A stretch of DNA of 64,000 nucleotides from Lineolata rhizophorae (lineage: Eukaryota > Ascomycota > Dothideomycetes > Lineolatales > Lineolataceae). Location of the stretch: assembly GCA_010093515.1 (NCBI GenBank), contig MU001693.1:5009-69008 (forward strand), written 5' to 3'. The position numbers were made by a program, and so were the translations under genes. The notes under the pieces are model-generated. The model worked only from the letters and a program-made list of their open reading frames with translations, searched no databases and was not told the origin of the DNA. This document shows positions 55,753 through 64,000 of this stretch, piece after piece (position 1 is the stretch's first letter; each line of letters starts with the position of its first letter).

Positions 55753-58700
55753 CGCCCTGTTTACGATACCCAAAAATTAGATCACCGTTTGCATCAGTCG
55801 ACGTAGTCTAGCCGTCAACTACAGCATGCGTGCCTACTTAATTAGGTGTCGCGACGTTATATGTTGCTAAATTGTACACAAAGCTAATCGCTAGGACGAA
55901 AACGAGGACAAGAGAGTAACATATAGAGACTGAAAAGCCATCCGGACGTCGATACGCAACCACTGCTCCAATTCCGGGCCCTAACTGATAGCCCATTGGC
56001 ATGATGTCGACGCTCTTTACTCTCAATATCAACTTCCTCCCGACTCCCCAAAGCGAAGATGCAGTATTCCAAGCTTTCACCGTGGTCATCAAGAAAGTCA
56101 CTCTATGAACTGCATCCACGGCAATGTCTAACGAGGCTCTCGAATACCGGCGGCAAGGGTTTATATCCGGGCATGGGACCGTGGTTCAAGTTCTTCAAGC
56201 CTAGGCTGCATCGCGGGCGTTTTTCTCAAATGAAATCAAAACTTTGCAGTCCGCCACTTGCATTGACAAATTCTATCTATAAGACGCCATATATCACGCG
56301 AAGCGCAGCGTTGCAAATCAGATCCACTACGTAGGTAGTATTTGCCATCTGCCTAGAAGATGGCACGAGTATCCGAATTCAATAATTTTGCCGCTAGCTA
56401 ATTTGTAGATGCTAAGATCTCATGACTAGTCAATTTTCTCCGCGATTGGCCCGTGTCATTTCATCAGGTTAGTCAACGTCATATGGGATGTCTGTTCTCA
56501 GGGAAAGATCGGAGGGGACGATAATAGGATAAAAAAAAATAGGTAGATCGAAGGAAGACAAAAAGTCATTCCACCATCAGCCTTTCCAAAAGCCTGGAAG
56601 CGTTCTAGAAATCGGATGGAATCCCTTGTCGGGTGTTCGCTCGGCATGTTGGACGGGCCGACTCGTGGCTAGCAACGGCAAAGGAGGGCGGCAAACCTTT
56701 CTAGGTAGTCTGCCTAGCGCTAAAACCTTCTCCTGTGCACAAACCGCCTTCGAAGATTTTGTCAGCAGCCAAGAGTTCCTATCCACTTCTCCCATCACGT
56801 GGAATCGACCTCTCGTGATTCTCCTCGAAAGGCCCCACTACTACGTATTGTAGTAGCGGCGCGGGTGAACGTGCCGTTGTGGCAGCGAATTGCGGATTTC
56901 CGCCCTCGGTCAGACCGAACTTCGGCCTTGGTCTTCATCGCTGGGATGTGACATTGCCTCGGATGGGTTTTGCCGACTCAAATCCGGCGCTGAAGTTTAG
57001 GGCGGAAGGGAGATGGGAAAAAAAAAAAATTAGGAAAGTTCATCAAAGCAGACGATGTATCGCAGGAATCTTGAAAGGCGCTAGACTCCGACGCCATCAC
57101 GTGCCTTGGCACGACAGCTCGAGTCGAGGAGTGGAGGAGTTGAGGTCGAGGTTGAGCTCGATCAACGGCAAATCGAACCGGCCCTAGAGCCCGAAGTCCG
57201 TCTCGATATGCCTTGACACTACTCCCCGTGCCCACTATCGTTCGTTGATCGTCGCGCGAGATGCAGAAGCAGCTTTCCTGCTCCGCGGCGATTATTAGCA
57301 TCCAGCTTCCCGATTAACGAAGCTGACATGCATCATTCGCCGCAGAAAGGCGCAGCTCGTCAGCCACTACCGATGTAGCAGCAATCCGACCAAGATAGGT
57401 AGCCATGTATGTATGTAGCAGCGCGTCAGCCCCAGCGCTGCCCAACTGGAAGCCGCCAACAACCTTCCCCGAGTCTTTCTTTTGCAGCTGAAAGCAAAGG
57501 CGGGGCCGCAAATCCGGGGAATCAGCGTGTCGCGTCGACCCCCTTCTTCTTCTTTTCTCGGTGCAGCTGCTAGGCATGGGATTGATACACGCCGTCGAGG
57601 GACCCATGTCAACCCAGGAAGTTGGGCAGGCGGGCCTCCCTCTAGGCTGGCCCTCTCGACCCGACCTGGACAACTCTTCACATGGGGTCTAGCTGGCACC
57701 CAGCCATGTGGTTTGATGCGCTGGCCAGCGGAACGGTTAGTATGCTACTACATACCGTGTATACGTAGTAGAGCTGCGCGCAGCGGCGAGTCTCGTATCC
57801 CGCCCGTGAGGGTGTAACCCACCGATCTCAAACTACGGGAAAGCGGCCCATCGCATTTGCTCGGCCGTTGTTTAGTGTCGAACTTGTCGAGAAAGCCGAA
57901 AGAGAGATCTCGGCCGTCCCCAGCCACTCCCCGACCCCAAAAACCCCGGTCAGGCAGCCGGGCTCCTGTTAAGGAGGCATGTACCGTAGGTAGTCAGGCT
58001 GACGAACGATGCATCGGGAGCGCGCCGAGGCTGCAGCTAGCAAAGTTTCTAGCGGGCGTGGACGGGGCTTCTAGAAGCCTGACTAACGGGAGGGGGGCTG
58101 CGGAGGGAATACACTTACCCGGTCATTGTAAGCATTATTTGACCGGGGAAACGTCCCTAACACGTCTTAAGTCCTTCCAAAAACTGCAAAGCTGGGCAAA
58201 TCGGGTGACACATGGCAAATACCCAGCGTTTTCTGTTGCATTTGCATGTCTACAAGGTGCAGGGGGCTGGGTAATGGACAAAGCGCATCCAATCCCCCCC
58301 AGCCCGGCGACGGCTTCAGACCTGCGAAGCCTGAAGCCTTGGGACGGGACATCCATGTGATCAAGTGAAGAGGGGGGTTGGGAGGAGGGGGCTTTGTTTT
58401 GGAGGCTTTCCCTCTGTCGGCTCGCCTGCCAGACGTCGCAGACAGACGAATGGATCTTTTGCTCGCCCATTTCGCGCGGCCCGGGCGCGCGGGCCTGGTC
58501 ATGCGCGCCTGTTGCAATTCCGGTACGCTATTAGCCGCCCAGCATTTTTTACGAGTTGAAAACTCGAGTGGGCAAAGCATGGGGTTCTAGGAGCCAAAGG
58601 CCGACTCTCAGCGGCCGACGAGGAAATGATGGAAGCTGGAATCGGGGCCAAGTTGGCGAAGGCTGGGATGGAAACTTGGGACCGGAAAAGAGGCTGGCCG

Positions 58701-60846
58701 GCATGGTCCCGCAAATGAGACACCGCGATCTCAGGTCCCCGGACAGACGTCTCTTTCGCGAATGCCGAATGGAAGGCCAGACAGAAGCCGACGCTACTGA
58801 TTCGCCGGACGCGGGCGTGCGACAATTGGGTTCTCGTTAGTGCCCGCCTGACAAGAAGCAGGGGCCGCAAATCACCGTCGCCGAAAGCCGCCCGAGTCGA
58901 CCGAGAAGGGAGACAGGGCCCTTCGCTCTCCCCGCCAAGGACGTGGCGTCTGCAGCTAACGCTGTGGCTGTTGCTTGGAGGACACCTCGGCATGTTACCC
59001 TACGAAACCGCGTCAAGCAAGATCGTGTCGTACTAGGCGGCGTTGATCCGTAGGTAGTAGACCGAGTTGAGGTCCGAGGCGTCAAACGCGGCCGCCCCGG
59101 TTTAACTTTTGCACGTCACACGCCGAGGATTTCTGCCGCTTCCGAATCGTGAGGATGATGAAGAGCCGCCGTGAGCGAGAGGGCGCTGCTGCCGCTGTAC
59201 CGAACACTGCGGGCTCCAAGGTCGCCCGCTACTGCAGAGTGGAGACTTATCGGACCGCGCGAGTTGGCAGTCTTTCCTCGTTTCGAACGGCGCTCCGCCG
59301 TGCTACTGCAAACACCTTACATAGTACAGCCGTCGGCAGGCGTTCGTCTGCGTGCCGAGTGAGGTAGATCGCTATCACATGGAAACATCAAAGTCCGGAC
59401 TAAAGATCAAAATGTTAGAGCATGTTGAATCGCGCTAGCGGTACTCCGTACGTGGACGTTCAATCAGGATTTCCAACGAAGCAGCCAGCTAGTAGCACCG
59501 AGCTGGCCGCCGTCGGTGTTGGCCATCCTCGATCAGGGGTTTCCTATTCTCTCTACCTCTCGCTCAGGCCGGCGGCGGTGACCGACAGGAACCAGCCCTG
59601 CCAAACCTGAGCCGTACCCAACCGTTCGACAGATGAGAGATGGTGTGATGCTTGCTCTGTTCCGGGCTACAAGGCGGGCCAGGTCCCCTTTTGCACGACA
59701 AAAGGCCATCGCTCTTACGTAGGGGACTCGATCCGAATCCTTGGGATCGATCCGCACAGCGGCACGGGGAACGGCATCGTCGCCGTCGCAGCGCTTGGGT
59801 CGAACACGGTGTTGGACCGACATGAGCCTGTCCCCCCTGCTCCAACGCAAAGCAAAGCCGCGCGCGGGGGAGGCACCGTGCGGGCGCGTCCGCCGAGAGA
59901 GGGCGCTGCTGGCGTGCGGGCGCCGCGCTGGCTGCAACGAGATCTGCGCAGGCGCAACGCGCGAATGCGTCCGCTATCGCCCGGGAATTCGTCGGACAAG
60001 CACGGCGGCGGAATCCTTCCAGATCCATCCATGCTCTGGCGGGCTCGCTGGCGCCGCCGACGCTGTGCCCCTTGGCTGAGCAGCTCGCTCACGCGTTCGT
60101 CGCGCCTTCGCCGTCTTCCTTCGCCCTCGCGCTCGCGCGTCGTCGATGCTCTTGTCGACGGAGATGCGGCGTGACCAGGCGCTCGGACTGGCCGCATGGA
60201 CCAGGCGAGGAGGCGAGGCCGCAGTATGTGCGCGCTGCCTATCGTGCTCCCAGAAGGTGGCAGGTTCGCCGTCCGCGTACTAAAAATTGCCTTGGCTGGG
60301 CCTTGATCGCCACGGCCTCGGTGGCGTCCGGGGGACGGGAGATGGCCGCGAAAGAAGGCACAAGGCCGACGCTACGGCGCACATGGGCGTGACAGGCGCG
60401 GGCGAGCCCCGATGCGACAGCGGGTCGCGTTCTTTTATCCCTCACCCCCCGGACTGTGCCCTGCTTCTCTCTCCGTCGCTGCGGCCCCCGCCGGCCTGAT
60501 TGGCCGCAGGCCGCGGCCACGCGCTGCACCGCAGTCCAACCTCCTCGTTTCCACTGCAGCGCGCCGGCTCCGGGGCTCTTGCTACCCCGGGATGGCGACC
60601 CCCAGAGGGGGGGTGTTGTCTACTCTCCGCCCGCTCTCACCAATGCTCTCGCGACCGCCTCCGCGCAGCCCGAGATACAGGCGCGCACGGGGCAGGAGGC
60701 ACGGTACCGGCTTGCCCACTAAGAGGTGGTATGTATGCAGTAGCAACTCCTACTCTAGCACGCCATAGCGCCCGGATGCCGCTATCACCAAGGGGCCAAC
60801 TGCTCGTGCGAGTTGACAATTAGCCTCCTCCACCACCCAGGCCGTC
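55753..60846. other. Gene-free region, 5.1 kb
   Basis: No recognisable gene. A minus-strand frame at 55838-56119 (93 aa) ends in a hydrophobic helix (CYSLVLVFVLAISFVYNL) but has no similarity that I know. Overlapping frames at 57.3-60.7 kb are GC artefacts. Several TAC/GTA inverted repeats are present (56327-56340, 56837-56856, 57405-57418, 57745-57771, 59048-59060). It may be an extended regulatory region of the hexose transporter or hold a non-coding transcript. Confidence 0.45.
57745..57771. repeat. Inverted repeat, CTACTAC / GTAGTAG arms
   Basis: 27 bases with CTACTAC at one end and GTAGTAG at the other around a TAC/GTA-rich centre. Confidence 0.65.
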
Positions 60847-61014
60847 CCCCGGCCCCCGACCCCCGGCCCCCAGCTCCGCTCCCCCAGGCCCAGACGCAGC
60901 AACCCTGGCCCTTTACCCATAACCCATTATCTTGGCTCCGCCAAACGGCTCGAGGGTCTCACGACAGCCCTGTCCGGCCGCTGTCTATATTAGCCCCCTC
61001 GTCCCCTCCCCCGG
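60847..61014. promoter_or_regulatory. Cluster of CreA-type sites upstream of the hexose transporter
   Basis: Reverse-strand SYGGRG motifs occur at 60847-60852 and 60861-60866 (CCCCGG), 60868-60873 and 60882-60887 (CCCCAG) and 61009-61014 (CCCCGG). Paired sites are what the carbon repressor CreA/CRE1 needs. The GC/C-rich context makes some chance matches likely. Confidence 0.5.
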
Positions 61015-61100
61015 TATAACATATCGCTGTGCGCGGCTCTCAGCCTCTTGCTCTTTGTTTCCCAGGCCTGAATCTCAACTGCCCCTTCCTGGGGGATACC

Positions 61101-61118
61101 ACTACTACTACTACTACT
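61101..61118. repeat. (ACT)6 microsatellite in the 5' leader
   Basis: Six perfect ACT units about 85 bp before the transporter ATG. Confidence 0.85.
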
Positions 61119-61201
61119 CATCACTTGCTCGTACAAGTCAATTGTTTCTTGAAAAGTGAACCAAGTCTTGACTGACTTGAACCGCTAAACCTCTACCCAC
61201 C

Positions 61202-63025
61202 ATGAAGTGGTCCCTCGCACCCTCGTCCAGGCGTGAGGGCGACGTGACGGGCGTCGAGGCCCCCGTCACGGTCCGCGCCTACTTGCTCTGTGTCTTCGCC
61301 TCCTTCGGCGGTATCCTCTTCGGATACGACTCCGGGTACATCAACGGCGTCCTGGCCATGAACTACTTCAAGCTCGAGTTCGGCGACCCCAACAGCACCG
61401 ACACGGAGAACGCGTACGAGGGCCACATGTATGCCACCTGGGAGAAGTCGCTGGTGACGTCCATCCTGAGCGCGGGTACCTTTTTCGGCGCCCTGTTCGC
61501 CGGCTCCCTTGCCGACTGGATCGGCCGTCGCTCCACCATCATCGCGGGCTGCATCGTCTTCTCCATTGGCGTCATCTTCCAGGTGGCGTCGACCACGTTC
61601 GGCATGCTGGTGCCAGGCCGCCTGATCGCCGGCATCGGCGTCGGCTTCGTGTCGGCCATCATCATCCTGTACATGTCCGAGGTGGCGCCCAAGGCGGTGC
61701 GCGGCGCCATCGTGTCGGGCTACCAGTTCGCCATCACCATCGGGCTGCTTCTGGCGTCGGTGGTGGACCAGGGCACGCACTCGCGCCTCGACACGGGCAG
61801 TTACCGCATCCCAATCGCCATCCAGTGGGTGTGGGCCCTCATCCTCGGCACCGGCCTCTTCCTGCTGCCCGAGTCCCCGCGTTGGTATGTCAAGCGGGAC
61901 CAGATCGACAAGGCCGCTCAGGCGCTGTCCATCCTGCGCGGCCAGCCTGCCGACTCGCACTACATCCGCGACGAGCTCGCCGAGCTGGTCGCCAACTACC
62001 AGTACGAACTGGCCAACATGCGAGCCTCCTGGATCGACTGCTTCCGCGGCGGCTGGAAGCCGTCTGGCAACCTGCGCCGCGTCGTGCTCGGCATGGCAAT
62101 GCAGATGATGCAGCAGTGGACCGGCGTCAACTTTATCTGTGAGTAGCATGAGCACCCCGGCCAAGAAATAGGGAGAACGAGTACTAATCGACGCCTATCA
62201 GTCTACTACGGTACCACCTTCTTCCAACAGGTCGGGCTGAGCAACTCGTTCGTCATCAGCATGATTACGACGGCCGTTAACGTCGGCTCGACGCCCATCT
62301 CCTTCTGGACGGTGGAGAAGTTTGGTCGGCGCCCGCTGCTGATCTACGGCGCCCTCGGCATGCTGGTGTGCGAGTTCATCGTCGCCATCGTCGGCACCGC
62401 CGCCCCTGGCTCCGACGCTGCCTCCACCTGCCTCATCGTCTTCGTCTGCATCTACATCTTCTTCTTCGCCTCCACCTGGGGTCCGGCCGCCTGGGTGGTC
62501 ATCGGCGAGGTCTTCCCGCTGCCCATCCGTGCCAAGGGCGTCGCTCTCAGCACAGCGTCCAACTGGCTGTGGAACTTTGTAAGCGCTTCTTTTTTTTTTT
62601 TCCCCCTTCCTTTCTCGCACTTAGTAGCGGGCGACGAAATGTTAATAACTAACCTTTTCCTTTCTTCTTCACCCCAGGTCATCGGCTACATCACGCCCTA
62701 CATGGTGGATCCGGAGGAAGGCGACCTGGGCGCCAAGGTGTTCTTCGTCTGGGGCTCGACCTGCACGCTGTGCGTCATCTTCGCCTTCTTCCTCGTGCCC
62801 GAGACCAAGGGCCTCTCGCTCGAGCAGGTCGACCGCATGCTCGAGGAGACGACGCCCATCCAGTCCTCCAAGTGGGTCCCCACCACCACCTACGCCGACG
62901 AGGCCACCCTCCAGGACGTCGAGAAGATCACGGGAGCGCGCCATCACGAGGACGCCGTCACGACGGGCGCCGCCACCAAGACCGGCGTCGCGCAGGAGAC
63001 GGCCGAGAAGCCGGATACGGTGTAA
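61202..63025 (+). CDS. MFS hexose transporter (RCO-3/HXT-like)
   Basis: Exons 61202-62138, 62202-62578 and 62678-63025 give 553 aa with twelve predicted membrane helices. Sugar porter signatures are all present: FASFGGILFGYDSGYINGV in helix 1, LADWIGRRS, GRLIAGIGVGF, LLPESPRWYVKR, MQMMQQWTGVNFIFYYG (helix 7, across intron 1), GPAAWVVIGEVFPLPIRAKG and VPETKGLSLEQVD. The start has a CACCATGAAG context. The sequence resembles fungal high-affinity glucose transporters and the sensor RCO-3, but lacks the very long cytosolic tail of yeast Snf3. Intron 2 (62579-62677) is 99 bases with no in-frame stop, so retention would add 33 residues in frame. The upstream CreA-type cluster fits glucose control. 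Confidence 0.93.
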
Positions 63026-64000
63026 TTTTTTTCCTTGTTGTAGAGGGGGGATGGAGGGTGCGGTTATTGCCGCCTGGCGGACGGGTATGGGGAACTGCAT
63101 TGCATGCGTGGAACGCATACGACGTACTTCTTTGTAATGCGTGGTTTACTATTTTGTCGGTTCGCGGAAAGAAGTTTTCTTCTTTCCGTAGATCGCTATT
63201 TCTCTGTTCAGTATAATATATCCCCGTGTTCTGTGAGACGGTCAGCATTGGCGCTTGCCAGACTTGCGACGAGCCCGGCTGGCGGGCGGGTTGGTGTGGA
63301 GGAGCCCCCCGAACCTCGCGCATGCGACTTCGCTCCGCGGACCGCCCTAGCTCCTTCCGCCGCGGACTTGCCCCGCGCCGCAAATATCGGACATGCGCCC
63401 TGCGCCCAGCCCCTCTACCCCAATCGCACGTTATTTCCACATCGCCAAGCACAGCTCGCGCGATATTGCGCCAGCCCAACGTGCCCGACTCCTTTGCGCG
63501 CCTCGCGACGCGAAGCGGATTGTCATTCCGGACGCGAACGTCGCGCAAGGAACGCCCGCCGGGCGCCAGGGATGTTGCATTTGGATAACAGGGACCTACA
63601 TACATCCATGTGTAGACAGTATGAGTGGCCGTGCAGCCACGCCTGGACGGACCAGGCCAATCCCGGGCTGCCGCGCCGCTCCACAATTAATATACGGCCG
63701 GGACAGCTTGCCGGTCGCGTTGCGCCATGTGTGTGTAGCTGTACCTAGGTGAGCACGTAGTATGTAGTATAGTGCTGTTGAATAGCAGGGGTGCGTACGG
63801 CGGCGGCCCACTTTCGGGCAGGCTCGTCGAATCCTTTTGCAATCGGGGCACGGTGAGCTCACGATATGTCGTGGGTGGGGGATCTCTCTCCTCGGCGTTG
63901 ACTATCTCGGCGTCAAACGCACCGTTGAAAACAGACGCGAGCTGCGAACACGTGGATTATCTTTGTTCTAATTCGTTCGTGGCTCTCTTCTAGCTATTGC
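63026..64000. other. Intergenic, right edge
   Basis: 3' flank of the transporter with overlapping open frames on both strands, none conserved. A TACCTAGGT...ACGTAGTATGTAG motif group lies at 63740-63770. Confidence 0.45.

Noticed and set aside
55838-56119. 93-codon minus-strand frame with a C-terminal hydrophobic helix
   Set aside because: The helix is suggestive of a tail-anchored protein, but there is no similarity and no promoter or splice evidence.
61193-62164. 323-codon open frame opposite the hexose transporter
   Set aside because: Antisense shadow: His/Asp/Gly-rich and without conserved content, while the plus strand carries full sugar porter motifs.
1-64000. tRNA genes, rRNA and CRISPR arrays
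   Set aside because: Reading the spacers by eye I found no convincing A and B box pair, no rRNA core sequence and no regular repeat-spacer array.

Overview
The window is nuclear DNA of a filamentous ascomycete (Pezizomycotina, most likely Sordariomycetes). Protein-coding genes carry many 47-90 bp introns with GTRNGT donors and CTNAC branch sites. Gene bodies are GC-rich (codon third positions mostly C or G). The gene set is fungal: annexin, haspin kinase, OCH1-like mannosyltransferase, Rom2-type RhoGEF, NGI1 family, Ure2-like GST, MARVEL protein. I read 20 intact protein-coding genes and one decayed ankyrin gene. Together they need 51 introns, all deduced from reading frame and family similarity; no transcript data were available.

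Layout. 0.4-3.2 kb: a HeLo/fungal-N plus ankyrin repeat protein (+). 3.3-4.8 kb: annexin (-), divergent from a tyrosine/proline-rich repeat protein (5.9-6.5 kb, +). 7.4-8.6 kb: OCH1-like glycosyltransferase (-), with a 2.35 kb gene-free upstream region. 11-12.8 kb: conserved LRR-like protein (-). 14.4-15.8 kb: Cys-rich single-pass membrane protein (+). 16.3-18.4 kb: haspin-like kinase (+). 18.6-22.4 kb: divergent isovaleryl-CoA dehydrogenase and methylcrotonoyl-CoA carboxylase beta, two successive leucine catabolism steps sharing a 267 bp promoter. 22.5-23.6 kb: F-box-like protein (+).

23.6-37.3 kb is an AT-richer, looser stretch: a decayed ankyrin gene, a small CheD-like protein, a zinc alcohol dehydrogenase, an NGI1/DUF3605 protein, a MARVEL membrane protein, a Ure2-like glutathione transferase and a secreted DJ-1/PfpI protein, followed by 2.5 kb with no recognisable gene. 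37.3-42.2 kb: a mitochondrial-type acyl-CoA synthetase and a PKA catalytic subunit (both -). 44.1-49.7 kb: V-ATPase subunit c (-) divergent from a Rho1 GEF (+). 51.3-55.8 kb: a polytopic membrane protein and the WD40 protein SQT1 (both +). 55.8-61.2 kb is 5.4 kb without a gene, ending in a cluster of CreA-type sites in front of a hexose transporter (61.2-63.0 kb, +).

Functional links. The clearest is the leucine degradation pair. Sugar sensing (hexose transporter, PKA), cell-wall signalling and mannosylation (Rom2-like GEF, OCH1-like enzyme, wall-sensor-like protein) and redox/detoxification (ADH, GST, DJ-1) also recur, but apart from the leucine pair nothing shows that neighbours act together. 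The most notable genome-wide signals are four GC-AG introns among 51 and a family of short TAC/GTA palindromes scattered through the intergenic DNA. I found no tRNA, rRNA, CRISPR array or intact transposon.
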